DNA of 35,102 nt from Planctomycetota bacterium. Lineage in GTDB: Bacteria > Planctomycetota > UBA1135 > GCA-002686595. The notes beneath the pieces were generated by a model that did no database searches, had not been told where the DNA came from, and saw nothing but the letters and a program-made list of their open reading frames with translations. This document shows positions 1-8,293 of this stretch, one piece after another (position 1 is the stretch's first letter; each line of letters begins with the position of its first letter). The position numbers and the translations under genes were made by a program. Location of the stretch: the NCBI GenBank assembly GCA_012960475.1, contig DUBE01000020.1:1-35102 (forward strand), read 5' to 3'.

Positions 1-670
1 GCCCCACATGCAGAGTCACCTCAGCCCGTTGCACGCCTCGGTCCTCAAGGCGCTCCAGCAATTCCCGGGTAAAGTGCAGGCCCGCTGTAGGCGCAGCCAC
101 GGAACCGGTCTGGGCAGCGTAGACCGTCTGGTAGCGAGTCGCATCCTGCACGAGTCGCGGGTCATCCGGGGCGCGCTCGATGTAAGGAGGCAGGGGAATC
201 GCGCCAAACGACTCCAGCAACTCTTCATCCGACCGCCCTTGCGCCAGATCCCCCTCCAGAGCAGCGATCCAGGTGGCGGCTGGCTGGCCATCGGGGTCCG
301 TTTCGCGTTCCAACAAGCGCACCCCCAAGCCCTCCGCCACGTTCAACAGGGAACCGGCCCGTTGTTTCTTCCCCGGCCGCACAAGCGCGCGCCACGCGCC
401 AACAGGCTTGGCCAAGGCTTCAAGAAACAGCAACTCCACCTGCCCTCCGCTCGATCGCTGGGCCATTACCCGCGCGCGTCTAACACGACTGTCATTGACC
501 ACCAGAAGGTCCCCGGGCTCAATCCATTGGATCAGGTCGCGCACATGCCCGTGCTGGGTTTCATCCTCGAAAACACGGTGCACCAGAAGGCGCGCCGAAT
601 CCCTCGGTTCTGCCGGAGTCTGGGCAATCCGATCCGGTGGCAGTTGGTAGTCAAAGTCGCTGAGTCTCAC
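1..670 (-). CDS. queA: QueA, S-adenosylmethionine:tRNA ribosyltransferase-isomerase (5' part, runs off the window)
   Basis: QueA moves the ribosyl group of SAM onto 7-aminomethyl-7-deazaguanine in tRNA, giving epoxyqueuosine, in the cytoplasm. The reverse strand reads from a GTG at 670 as V/M-RLSDFDYQLPPDRIAQ, the normal QueA N-terminus, and stays open to base 1 (about 223 codons; the family is about 340-350 aa). Landmarks in order are VVNDSRV, IPLPPYIERAPDD, QTVYAAQTGSVAAPTAGLHF and, at the edge, EVTLHVG. The C-terminal third lies outside the window. No ATG is available in frame; a TATCCT hexamer lies 9 nt before the GTG and there is no clear Shine-Dalgarno. Identification is secure; only the missing end limits it. 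Confidence 0.95.
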   Translation of the reverse strand, partial: MRLSDFDYQLPPDRIAQTPAEPRDSARLLVHRVFEDETQHGHVRDLIQWIEPGDLLVVNDSRVRRARVMAQRSSGGQVELLFLEALAKPVGAWRALVRPGKKQRAGSLLNVAEGLGVRLLERETDPDGQPAATWIAALEGDLAQGRSDEELLESFGAIPLPPYIERAPDDPRLVQDATRYQTVYAAQTGSVAAPTAGLHFTRELLERLEDRGVQRAEVTLHVG

Positions 671-679
671 GCGCCGCAG

Positions 680-685
680 AGGATA
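680..685 (-). promoter_or_regulatory. Possible -10 element of queA
   Basis: On the minus strand TATCCT stands 9 nt before the queA GTG. This would put the transcript start within a base or two of the start codon. No -35 resembling TTGACA is visible at the right spacing, so this is a positional inference shared with several other genes in the window. Confidence 0.3.
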
Positions 686-842
686 GAGTCCCGCCCCCGG
701 GAAAGCAGGTCCCTAACAGAACCCATTTCTACAGGTGCGCGCCGCGAATGCCGTAGATGGGCCTAGGGCCGTTAGGCTCCCCGATTCAGCCCACGCCCGG
801 GGGGGCCGTGAAGTTGAATCGAGGCCTTCTGTAAAGAAGTCT

Positions 843-870
843 GGGTCGTCGAGGTCAAACTCGGCGACCC
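843..870 (-). terminator. Hairpin terminator after the GAF/AAA-like regulator gene
   Basis: GGGTCGTCGAG (843-853) and CTCGGCGACCC (860-870) form an 11-bp stem with one T-G wobble and a 6-nt loop, 12 bases beyond the stop codon of the minus-strand gene. On the minus strand it is preceded by AAAA and followed by AGACTTCTTT, a weak T-rich tail. On the plus strand it is followed by TTTTCTT, so it could also act in that direction. Confidence 0.6.
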
Positions 871-881
871 TTTTCTTGTGA

Positions 882-3377
882 TTACTCGATCTCGGCGCGC
901 TTGAGCCGGGAACTGACCGTCGCCTTGTCCCAGCCCATCAACCGCGCAACCCCGGCCACGTTGACCCGCCCATCGGCGGTGCAGGTCTCGACTCGCGCGG
1001 CGTTGAGGGCAGGGTAGCTGCGCGCATCAAGGGGTAACTTGCGATCCCGGGGTATGCCCATGGGCCGCAGCAGGTCCATGGTCTGCTCTAGGTCCAGGTC
1101 AATTTCATTGGCCTGAATCACCAGGGTCGACATGGCCTCACTCAGCTCTCGCAGACCCCCTTTCCAGGGCAGACGCCAGAGCCAGGCAAAGGCTTCTTCG
1201 CTGAGGCGAGGCGGATCACAGGACTCCTCGCGGGCATGCAATTGCAGCAAGCCGGGGATCCATGCAAAGAGTTCATCCCGACGTCGGTCCAGGCCCTCCA
1301 CATCTACCCGGCAGCGCAGCACCAGATCCAGCAGATCCGAGTTCCACTTCCAGTTGTTCGGATCACTGCTGGTGGACAGGATCAGATTGCGGCCCTGGTC
1401 CGAACAGATCAAGTCCAACAGCAGAGCCTGCCCTTCCCTCGACAGGAACTCCGGCTGGGTCAGGAATATGGGGCCATCTCCGACCTCAGACCTTCGGAAA
1501 TTGCGTCCATCGAAGCGGCGGGCAACACCCAGACCCCGCAGATGAAAACCCCAACGCGAAAGAGTGGCCTTCCCGCATCCCGCTGGACCCACCAGAAGAA
1601 TCGGCCCCTTGCTGGCGGAAGCCCGGGACAAGCGGTCCAAGAGGCCAACGAATCCAGGCACACGAGAAGGCAGGTACAAGGAGCGGTGAAACCGTTCCCG
1701 ATGCAAGCGGCAGAAACGTATGACTTCCAGTTCACGGGCCGCACCAGGCGCGCACTCCGCAAATATCTCAAGCAAGTCCGTGTCAATGCTCTTTGCGCGA
1801 ACCGCTTCCAGACAAAAGAACCCGATCAGCAAGTCCCCACGCTTGAGGGGCAGTGCTACACCACCTACTGAATCGATGTGAATCGAGAGCTGGGGATCGG
1901 CGCCCTCAAAAGTGCTGACACCACCCAGGCGCTGAGCGCGGTCCAGAATCCCAGCGCCTCCCTGCCACTCGCCCTTGAGGGGCAGGGCCTTGCCTGAGGT
2001 GGCAACCAACAGTGGCTCGCCATCCTCAAGCACATAGCCAAACCAGCGGCGACGGCCAAGACCCCGTTTGGTGGCTTGCATCAGGTTGTGGAAGGGAGCG
2101 TGAAGTTCAAGGTCATCGAGTACGGTTTCGACCGTATTGTCCTTCTTGGGCGCGACCTCCCCATTGTCGACAGTGGTCTCTTCCACCTGGGGCAAGGACA
2201 TGTGCTCTGCCCAGGGAGCGGCGATACGTTCCAGCCGACTTGCGCACACGTTGGGAGCCTGGGGCCACTCCACATGCAGCCACCCGCAGACGCCCACATC
2301 CTCTGCCACAATCGGCACCACACCAACTGAACGGGTATCCGGATGGAGGGCCGCAGATGGCTTAGAGACGCTGCGGTGATCGAATACCGTGCTGCAGTTC
2401 TCCATGGCATCCCGGGCGGGATCCGCTCCCCTACGCCAGCCTCGGCGCCGGGCGGCGCCCCAGACGGACACCTTGGTCTGGACTCCGGCTTCCACAGCAG
2501 CGAACTCCAACTGGGAATGACCATCGCGCAAGGAGTGCACACTGAGCACCAGAGCGCCCAGGGCCTCGGCGCTGCGGACCAACCCCTTCTCCGGGCGCAC
2601 GAAGGAACCCGGTGTGCGCGGAATCCCCGCTAGGGCAAGAGAAAACTCAGGCTTGCGCTCGCGCAGGGCCACCAGGAAAGCGGGCACGGGCCAAGGCTGG
2701 GAGTGCATGGGCTCAGCGTCCTGATGGTCAATGCCGAGCAAGGCATGAGCCCAGGCAGTGAGGCGTGTACTACCCGGCAAGCCCCCCGCGAACCGTAAGT
2801 CCTGCAGACACTCTTTGGGTTGGCCGCGCTCCAGTTCAACAGCCGCTCTTTCAATGCGCGCCTGCGCTGCGAACGGCCTCTTGTGTTTGAACAGGGTGCC
2901 CCAGCTGGCCATTGCGCGCTCGTGCTGACCAAGCACATGCTCCAGGCGCGCCCTCCAGATAGCAGCGCGATCTGTGTGCATGCCCATGTCGAATAGTCCC
3001 TTCAAGAGACGCGTACCGATCTGCTCGTAGCTCTCCCCAAGATCAGGTTGATTGATAGTGACCTTGGGATCCACAGCCCATTGAGCCCAGCCTTCGTGCC
3101 AACTCACATTCGGTTGACCCACAAAAATCACCGCATCCTCGTGCTGCAGGCCGCCCACCAGATGACGCATCAGATCCTCACCCACCTGCAATCGACGGCC
3201 TGCGAGATGATCTTCCAGAATCTTCCCCATGTCGCGCCTGGGAGGCTGGGCATCCAAGGGACGCACCGTCAGTGAGCGCACGGCTCGCACCGCGCTCAGA
3301 ATGTCCCGCGCCCGAGCAAATGCGCTCTCATCGGGCTCGCCAAAGGACGCCAAGAGGTTCTCACGATGGTGGCTCAT
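882..3377 (-). CDS. Regulator with two GAF-like domains, degenerate NtrC-type AAA domain and C-terminal Fis-like HTH
   Basis: An 831 aa protein that looks like a sigma54 activator that has lost its motor. Residues 1-250 are helical (TPR-like in feel, not proven). About 260-395 and 425-550 read as GAF-like sensor domains. A Walker A, GPAGCGKA, sits at 597-604, but only about 35 residues separate it from the Walker B strand (IFLTQP, 637-642), where TQ replaces the usual DE. The GAFTGA loop that contacts sigma54 is absent. A worn WPGNVREL-like segment (LPWKGGLREL) lies at 736-745. The last 30 residues (NVAGVARLMGWDKATVSSRL and following) form a Fis/NtrC-type helix-turn-helix. Its ATG overlaps the stop of the upstream gene in ATGA (3374-3377), so the pair is probably co-translated. 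DNA binding is likely; ATP hydrolysis and sigma54 use are unlikely. Target genes are unknown. Confidence 0.7.
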   Translation of the reverse strand: MSHHRENLLASFGEPDESAFARARDILSAVRAVRSLTVRPLDAQPPRRDMGKILEDHLAGRRLQVGEDLMRHLVGGLQHEDAVIFVGQPNVSWHEGWAQWAVDPKVTINQPDLGESYEQIGTRLLKGLFDMGMHTDRAAIWRARLEHVLGQHERAMASWGTLFKHKRPFAAQARIERAAVELERGQPKECLQDLRFAGGLPGSTRLTAWAHALLGIDHQDAEPMHSQPWPVPAFLVALRERKPEFSLALAGIPRTPGSFVRPEKGLVRSAEALGALVLSVHSLRDGHSQLEFAAVEAGVQTKVSVWGAARRRGWRRGADPARDAMENCSTVFDHRSVSKPSAALHPDTRSVGVVPIVAEDVGVCGWLHVEWPQAPNVCASRLERIAAPWAEHMSLPQVEETTVDNGEVAPKKDNTVETVLDDLELHAPFHNLMQATKRGLGRRRWFGYVLEDGEPLLVATSGKALPLKGEWQGGAGILDRAQRLGGVSTFEGADPQLSIHIDSVGGVALPLKRGDLLIGFFCLEAVRAKSIDTDLLEIFAECAPGAARELEVIRFCRLHRERFHRSLYLPSRVPGFVGLLDRLSRASASKGPILLVGPAGCGKATLSRWGFHLRGLGVARRFDGRNFRRSEVGDGPIFLTQPEFLSREGQALLLDLICSDQGRNLILSTSSDPNNWKWNSDLLDLVLRCRVDVEGLDRRRDELFAWIPGLLQLHAREESCDPPRLSEEAFAWLWRLPWKGGLRELSEAMSTLVIQANEIDLDLEQTMDLLRPMGIPRDRKLPLDARSYPALNAARVETCTADGRVNVAGVARLMGWDKATVSSRLKRAEIE

Positions 3378-3997
3378 TCAGAGCTGCCCTCAGCCGAAAG
3401 GTCAGGATCATCGAGGGAACCGATGGCCCGGGCCACATCGCGCAGGATGACTTGAGTTTCAAAACGGTTGAGAGGAAACTCCTCGACCACCTGCTCGAAA
3501 GGCACCCCATCAAGAAATGCTCGGTGCACCACTTCACGCTCCAATTGCTCCAGGCGATTGATGATCTCCACCGCCTGCCAACAGACCTCGGGTTTCATGC
3601 CCACGTCCTTCCAGGCCACCGACCACGCGCCCAGAGGCTTGCAGTTCTTCTTGAGGATGCCACGCACAACCCGATCCACCAATTCGAGCAGGAACTCCTC
3701 TGAGTCGGAATACTCATCCAAGCCAACCGACTCGGCAATCGCCACGCAGACCTCGTCGTGCACGACCTCCGAATCAAGCAACAGGGTGTGCTCATCGATG
3801 TAGGCCCGCACGAGTCGGTGCAGACGCAAGGGATCGCCGCTCAGCAGCCTCTTGAGGACCTGACGCGGTGTGCCGCGCAAGGAAACCCAACGAGGCACGT
3901 TGAGGGACTTGGTGGTGTCGAGGGAGGACGAATCCAGCATGGGCTCAGAAGACCCGTTCTCGGGATCAGGCTGACTGTCGGCGAGTGAAGAGGACAT
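3374..3997 (-). CDS. Sigma-70-like (ECF-type) regulatory protein, divergent
   Basis: A 207 aa acidic protein with a disordered N-terminus of about 35 residues. Residues 56-117 are helical and could match sigma region 2 (SEVVHDEVCVAIAES, then EEFLLELVDRVVRGILKK). Residues 145-193 read like region 4: INRLEQLEREVVHRAFLDG, then VPFEQVVEEFPLNRFETQV, the spacing of a sigma4 helix-turn-helix. The match is by pattern only. A GGGAG lies about 10 nt before the ATG, which supports this start. The gene overlaps the degenerate AAA regulator by four bases, so the two probably act together. It could instead be a non-sigma HTH protein; region 2 is the weaker part of the case. Confidence 0.5.
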   Translation of the reverse strand: MSSSLADSQPDPENGSSEPMLDSSSLDTTKSLNVPRWVSLRGTPRQVLKRLLSGDPLRLHRLVRAYIDEHTLLLDSEVVHDEVCVAIAESVGLDEYSDSEEFLLELVDRVVRGILKKNCKPLGAWSVAWKDVGMKPEVCWQAVEIINRLEQLEREVVHRAFLDGVPFEQVVEEFPLNRFETQVILRDVARAIGSLDDPDLSAEGSSE

Positions 3998-4254
3998 TCG
4001 GGGGGAGCTCCCATGGAAAGCGGCCCCTGGGACCTACGGGAGCCCCCTGAGCGTAGAAGTTCCCATTGAGAGCGGAGTCTTGGAGCGCTTCCACAAGCCA
4101 GGGTCATTGCAGCTTCTTTGATTCAGCCTCTTCCAGCAGGTCCCGGTGAAGGGGTTCCTCCTAGCAAATTAAGGGTTCTCCCAGGCTCATGAATCGCAGG
4201 GGCCAGCACCCCGAGGCTCGACCTTGCGTGCCTGAATGCGTACCGTCTGCCCTC

Positions 4255-4258
4255 GGAG
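4255..4258 (+). promoter_or_regulatory. Shine-Dalgarno that fixes the fabI start
   Basis: GGAG is followed by 8 nt and then GTG at 4267. This selects the GTG over an upstream in-frame ATG at 4189, which would add 26 residues not found in the FabI family. The 269-nt divergent gap before it (3998-4266) shows no other feature that I can support. Confidence 0.65.
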
Positions 4259-4266
4259 TACTCCCT

Positions 4267-5037
4267 GTGACAAGATTTCTAGAAGGCAAGACCAGTTTGG
4301 TTCTGGGTGTCGCCAACAAGCGCTCCCTCGCTTGGGGCTGCGCCCGTTCCCTCTCCAATGCAGGCATGCGGGTCGCCCTGACCTATGCCAGCGAGCGCTT
4401 GGAGAAGAACGTGCGCGAACTGGCAGAAGAGCTTCCCGGATCAATCTGCGTACCCTGCGACGTGACTCGGCCTGAGGAGATCGACTCGGCTTTCGAGACC
4501 GTCGGCGCTGAGTTCGGCGGCCTCGACGCCCTGGTGCACGCCATCGCCTTCGCCAAGCGGGAAGAGCTGCAGGGGAACTTCTTTGAGACCACCAAGGAAG
4601 GCTACATGTTGGCCCACGAGGTCTCGGCCTATTCACTCACCGCAGTGGCCCGCCGGGCACTGCCCCTGATGAAAGATCGAGAAGGGTCCATCGTGACACT
4701 CTCCTACCTGGGATCGGAGCGTGTCATCCCCAACTACAACATCATGGGCATCGCTAAGGCGGCGCTCGAAGCAAGTGTTCGCTATCTTGCTGCAGACTTG
4801 GGTCCGCGCGGAATTCGCGTCAACGCGATCAGCGCAGGCCCCATCAAGACCCTCTCAGCTGCGGGTGTAGGCAACTTCTCTGAACTGCTTGCAAGCATCG
4901 AGGGCAAGGCGCCCCTCAGGCGCAATGTGACATCGGAAGAAGTGGGCGACACCTGCCAGTTCCTGTGCGGGCCCCAATCCCGGGGCATCACTGGCTCGGT
5001 GATCTTCGTGGATGCGGGCTTCCACATCATGGGTTAG
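4267..5037 (+). CDS. fabI: Enoyl-[acyl-carrier-protein] reductase (NADH), FabI
   Basis: FabI reduces trans-2-enoyl-ACP in the last step of each fatty-acid elongation cycle, in the cytoplasm. From the GTG start the protein is 256 aa, close to the usual 260. The NAD-binding segment is GVANKRSLAWGCARSL, the divergent Rossmann motif typical of FabI. The catalytic region reads TLSYLGSERVIPNYNIMGIAKA, split here as TLSYLGSERVIPNY and NIMGIAKA, carrying the Tyr-X6-Lys pair. The C-terminus GSVIFVDAGFHIMG is standard. The SGNH hydrolase gene follows 45 bp downstream on the same strand, with a small hairpin between. Identification is secure. Confidence 0.96.
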   Translation: MTRFLEGKTSLVLGVANKRSLAWGCARSLSNAGMRVALTYASERLEKNVRELAEELPGSICVPCDVTRPEEIDSAFETVGAEFGGLDALVHAIAFAKREELQGNFFETTKEGYMLAHEVSAYSLTAVARRALPLMKDREGSIVTLSYLGSERVIPNYNIMGIAKAALEASVRYLAADLGPRGIRVNAISAGPIKTLSAAGVGNFSELLASIEGKAPLRRNVTSEEVGDTCQFLCGPQSRGITGSVIFVDAGFHIMG

Positions 5038-5041
5038 GAGA

Positions 5042-5060
5042 GCCTGTCAACAAGACAGGC
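5042..5060 (+). terminator. Small hairpin between fabI and the SGNH hydrolase gene
   Basis: GCCTGTC (5042-5048) and GACAGGC (5054-5060) form a perfect 7-bp stem with loop AACAA, directly after the fabI stop. No T tract follows, so it may be an attenuator or mRNA-stability hairpin rather than a true terminator. Confidence 0.35.
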
Positions 5061-5082
5061 CCCGCCCCACGAGACGAGCCCT

Positions 5083-6243
5083 ATGACTGAACCTCAGCCG
5101 AGCAGCAAGCAGGAGCGCTCCAAGTCTCCCCTCCTGGGGCGCATCGCACGCATCCTCGCTGCCTCCCTGCTGCTGCTGCTGGTCCTGGTGGAATTGGGCA
5201 CACGCCTTGTCCCGCTGCCCGGATTGAGCCAGAGCGACCTCAATCCCAGTCAGGAGCAAGCCGACGGCCAACTGCGCACCATCGGCCACCCCTATCTGGC
5301 CTATGTTGGCCGCCCCAATTGGAGTCGCGAGGCAGATGAAAAGGACGGCCAGAAATCCCACGGGCCAAGAGGATTCCGCAACCCAGAGCCGCCCCTCAAG
5401 AAAGCTCCAGGGGTCTTCCGCATCGCCTGCCTGGGAGGCTCCAGCACCTATGGCAGCAGCCCCAGCAATGACAGCGCCACCTGGCCCGCGCAGTTGGAAA
5501 CGATTCTCAACGCCAGCCAGCAGCGCCCGATCGAAGTGCTCAACGCGGGCCTTATGGGCTGGAGTACCTTTGGAAGCCTGATCAACTACTCCCTCAGGGT
5601 GAGCGACTATCAGCCGGATCTGGTGCTGGTCTATCACGGGATCAACGACATGCGCTGCGCCCTGTATCTGCGCGGCGGAGACCCTCAGGCTGACAATACC
5701 CACTGGCGACTGGGATGGCCCCGACTTGTGCGCACGCCCGGGGAGTCGTTGCTTGAGCTCAGCCAGACCTATCTGATCTGGCGCAGGTACATGTCGAGTT
5801 ATGGAGTCGGTCAGAAATCCCTGGGCTTCTATGGCATCAAGAACTATCGCGCAGATGACAAGGATCCCTTCTGGCGCGAAAAGCCCCCGAGCTTGGGGTT
5901 CGAGAACTTCCAACGCAACATGATCAGCCTGCAGGCGGTGGTCAAAGCTCACGGGGCCCAGGTCATGTTCGGCACCCAAGGCTGCAAGCGCAGCGACATC
6001 CACGCCAAGTCCAAGCACCAGCAATGGGCCGGACTCGATGAGATCGAGACCATCACCCGTCAGGTGGCGGCCAAGCGTGGAGTTCACCTGTGCGAGTCTC
6101 GCCTGGCCCTTGAAGGCCAAGCCCAGGAGCGCGGAGTGGGGGTGATTTTCACCCGCGAGGTACACCTCACGGACGAGGGGGCGCGAGTTCTGGCCGCCGC
6201 CTTCGCAGACCGCATTGGACAACTAGGACTGATACCCGAGTAG
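5083..6243 (+). CDS. Membrane-anchored SGNH/GDSL-type hydrolase
   Basis: A 386 aa protein with a short basic N-terminus, one hydrophobic segment (about residues 18-45, with ILAASLLLLLVLVELG) and a periplasmic SGNH fold. Block I is CLGGSSTYGSS with the nucleophile Ser. The block II glycine is in NAGLMGWSTFG, and block III is YHGINDM. Block V reads TREVHLTDEGARVLA: the His is present, but the Asp usually three residues before it is Arg, with Glu next to it. Such proteins remove acyl or acetyl groups from polysaccharides or lipids; the substrate cannot be told. It probably shares a transcript with fabI (45 bp apart) and ends 18 bp from the convergent ABC ATPase gene. Confidence 0.8.
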   Translation: MTEPQPSSKQERSKSPLLGRIARILAASLLLLLVLVELGTRLVPLPGLSQSDLNPSQEQADGQLRTIGHPYLAYVGRPNWSREADEKDGQKSHGPRGFRNPEPPLKKAPGVFRIACLGGSSTYGSSPSNDSATWPAQLETILNASQQRPIEVLNAGLMGWSTFGSLINYSLRVSDYQPDLVLVYHGINDMRCALYLRGGDPQADNTHWRLGWPRLVRTPGESLLELSQTYLIWRRYMSSYGVGQKSLGFYGIKNYRADDKDPFWREKPPSLGFENFQRNMISLQAVVKAHGAQVMFGTQGCKRSDIHAKSKHQQWAGLDEIETITRQVAAKRGVHLCESRLALEGQAQERGVGVIFTREVHLTDEGARVLAAAFADRIGQLGLIPE

Positions 6244-6261
6244 GTTGTTCGGCAGCGGACA

Positions 6262-7065
6262 TCACTGTCCTCGCGGCAACACAATCGGTCGCCCGGAATC
6301 GGGGAACGCGCCAAACCAAAGACACGCGCCATAGATCGGCGTCAAGACCTCCGGACGCAGGACCTCTTCCGGCGTACCCTCGGCAGCAACCCCGCCCTCC
6401 GCCAACAGCACTACGCGCGAGGCATACTGGCTGGTCAGGTTCAAGTCGTGAGTCACCACCAGCACCGCCGTGCCCGCTTGCGCTTGTAGATGGATTAGGT
6501 CAAGCACCCCAATCTGATGTTCCGGATCCAAGGCAGTGGTGGGTTCATCCAACAAGAGCGCGGGCGCCTCTTGTGCCAGCGCCCTCGCCAGCAGTACCCG
6601 CTGGCGCTGTCCACTGGAAAGCTGCCCCATCATGCGCCCCGCAAACTGGGCCCCGTCGGCCTGCTCCAGGGAACGCAAGACCAACTCTTCGTCGTGCGCA
6701 CCTGGAGAACCCCAAACAGGCACATGGGCATAACGCCCACCCATCACAAAGCGCCTGACAGGAACACCATGGACCCCGTCAAGGCTCTGGGGCACCACCG
6801 CCATGCGCCGCGCCAATTCGCGAGGAGTCATGCTTGCCGTCGCCTCTCCGCCCAATTCCACAGATCCACCCCCGGGCGTCAAGCTGCCGGACAACAGGTT
6901 CAGCAAGGTGGTTTTGCCCGAACCATTGGCTCCCAGGACGAACAGCATTTCCCCGCCACACAAATCCAGATCCACCCCACTCAGCACGGGTGTGTCGCGC
7001 TCGTATGCGAAATTCAAATCCCGAGCGCGCACCAGCGGGTAGTCAACACCTCGCTGCTCTACCAC
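6262..7065 (-). CDS. ABC transporter ATP-binding protein, FecE/BtuD type (iron-chelate, haem or cobalamin import)
   Basis: A 267 aa cytoplasmic ATPase. Walker A is GANGSGKT (45-52), the Q-loop is VVPQSLDG (about 91-98), the signature is LSSGQRQR (149-156), Walker B is ALLLDEP (169-175) and the switch His is in VTHDLNL (206). The VPVRRFVMGGRYAH segment after the Q-loop is typical of the iron-chelate/B12 branch. The reading frame is open further upstream, but the GTG at 7065 overlaps the permease stop as GTGGTAG, is preceded by AGGGA, and gives a protein of normal length. It is translationally coupled to the FecCD permease. No substrate-binding protein or outer-membrane receptor is in the window, so the ligand is unknown. 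Confidence 0.92.
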   Translation of the reverse strand: MVEQRGVDYPLVRARDLNFAYERDTPVLSGVDLDLCGGEMLFVLGANGSGKTTLLNLLSGSLTPGGGSVELGGEATASMTPRELARRMAVVPQSLDGVHGVPVRRFVMGGRYAHVPVWGSPGAHDEELVLRSLEQADGAQFAGRMMGQLSSGQRQRVLLARALAQEAPALLLDEPTTALDPEHQIGVLDLIHLQAQAGTAVLVVTHDLNLTSQYASRVVLLAEGGVAAEGTPEEVLRPEVLTPIYGACLWFGAFPDSGRPIVLPRGQ

Positions 7066-8234
7066 GACCGATCCCTGGTTTGAGTCAGCAAGATGAACAG
7101 AAAGAAGGGCCCGCCCAAGAGTGCCGTCAACGCCCCCGGGGGCAAGATTGCGCGCCCCATGATGACCAGTTGCAAGAGATCCAGAGTCGGCAGCAGCAAG
7201 GCACCGATCAAAGCTGCAGCGGGCAGCAGCCGCGCGTGCCCCGCCCCCACGAACTTGCGCGCTATGTGTGGCACCACCAAACCGATGAACCCTATGGCGC
7301 CCACCGCCGAAACGGCACAGGCCGTGGCTCCACTCGCCACGCCCACCACCAGCCAACGCATGGCGCGGGTGGAGACCCCTAGCCGCCGAGCGTCAACCTC
7401 TCCTCCTGCAAACAAGTCCAGCGCAAAGGCCGCCCGAGGAATCACCAACAGGGCCGGGATCAAGCCCGCCAGAATCATGCCCACATGGTAGGGCTCCCGA
7501 TCTCGCAGGGTGCCGAAACTCCAAGCCAACATGGCCTGAGCTACTTGCCAGTCATCGAGCACCAGTGCTTGAATCGCCACAAAGATGCCACCCAGGGTCG
7601 CATTGACCGCCACCCCCACCAAGATCAAGGTCGCCGATCCCGAGCGCTCCGGCCCCTGGGCAATACCCAGCACCAAAGCCACCGTGGCCACCGCCCCCAA
7701 GAATGAAAAAAACGAAAGGGCATAGGGCGTCCAACTGCGCGTGCCCTCCAACAAGAGCTCGGGTCCATACCCACCCACCAGCAGGATGGCCAAAGTCGCC
7801 CCCAAAGTCGCCCCCGCTGAAACTCCCAGCACCCCGGGAGCCGCCAAGGGATTGCGGAACAGTCCCTGCAAGTAGACCCCGGAAATCGCCAAGGCCGCAC
7901 CAGCAAGGCTGGCACAAAGAGCTCGCCAAAGCCGTAACTCATGAATCGCCTGCTCAGCCCCAGGCAGAGCCTCGCCCAGGTTCATCAGACAGGCCAAGGC
8001 CCGCAGCACTTGGCCAAACCCACTGACCCCGGTACTACCCACGGCCACCTGACAGAGGATCAGGCCAACAAACGTAACCAATCCAAACAACCAGAGAGGT
8101 AGGAGGGATCGCTTGGGGCCTGGCATGAGCAGCAGAGTAGAGGCCGGGGGCAAGGGTGTCGAGCCGGGCTTGGAGGCGAGCGGCAAGAAACCTGCACTGA
8201 GGGCAAGCGCCTTCGGCTCCCTGGGGCTCCCCAT
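7059..8234 (-). CDS. FecCD-family ABC transporter permease (iron-chelate, haem or cobalamin import)
   Basis: A 391 aa inner-membrane permease with about ten hydrophobic segments. Family signatures include LAGAALAISGVYLQGLFRNP, LAAPGVLGVSAGATLGA, and near the C-terminus GAIGFIGLVVPHIARKFVG, the region that contacts the ATPase. The ATG at 8234 has a strong Shine-Dalgarno (GGGAGG) about 8 nt upstream, so I chose it although it adds a 36-residue Pro/Ser-rich cytoplasmic tail before the first helix. A shorter start at the Met at 8126 would give a typical 355 aa but has no ribosome site. The stop overlaps the ATPase start. The gene is divergent from the FKBP gene (59-bp gap). Confidence 0.92.
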   Translation of the reverse strand: MGSPREPKALALSAGFLPLASKPGSTPLPPASTLLLMPGPKRSLLPLWLFGLVTFVGLILCQVAVGSTGVSGFGQVLRALACLMNLGEALPGAEQAIHELRLWRALCASLAGAALAISGVYLQGLFRNPLAAPGVLGVSAGATLGATLAILLVGGYGPELLLEGTRSWTPYALSFFSFLGAVATVALVLGIAQGPERSGSATLILVGVAVNATLGGIFVAIQALVLDDWQVAQAMLAWSFGTLRDREPYHVGMILAGLIPALLVIPRAAFALDLFAGGEVDARRLGVSTRAMRWLVVGVASGATACAVSAVGAIGFIGLVVPHIARKFVGAGHARLLPAAALIGALLLPTLDLLQLVIMGRAILPPGALTALLGGPFFLFILLTQTRDRSW

Positions 8235-8293
8235 GGGCTACCCTCCCTGGATCGCCCCTCACGGGTCAGACCCCAACAACACCTCCATTCCTC

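Noticed and set aside
4189..4266. A 26-residue N-terminal extension of FabI from the ATG at 4189
   Set aside because: The extension is unlike FabI, and GGAG at 4255-4258 fits the GTG at 4267.
5047..6222. A 391-codon minus-strand open frame opposite the SGNH hydrolase gene
   Set aside because: It mirrors the codon bias of the real gene, has a composition unlike any family and no motifs. The plus strand has clear SGNH blocks.
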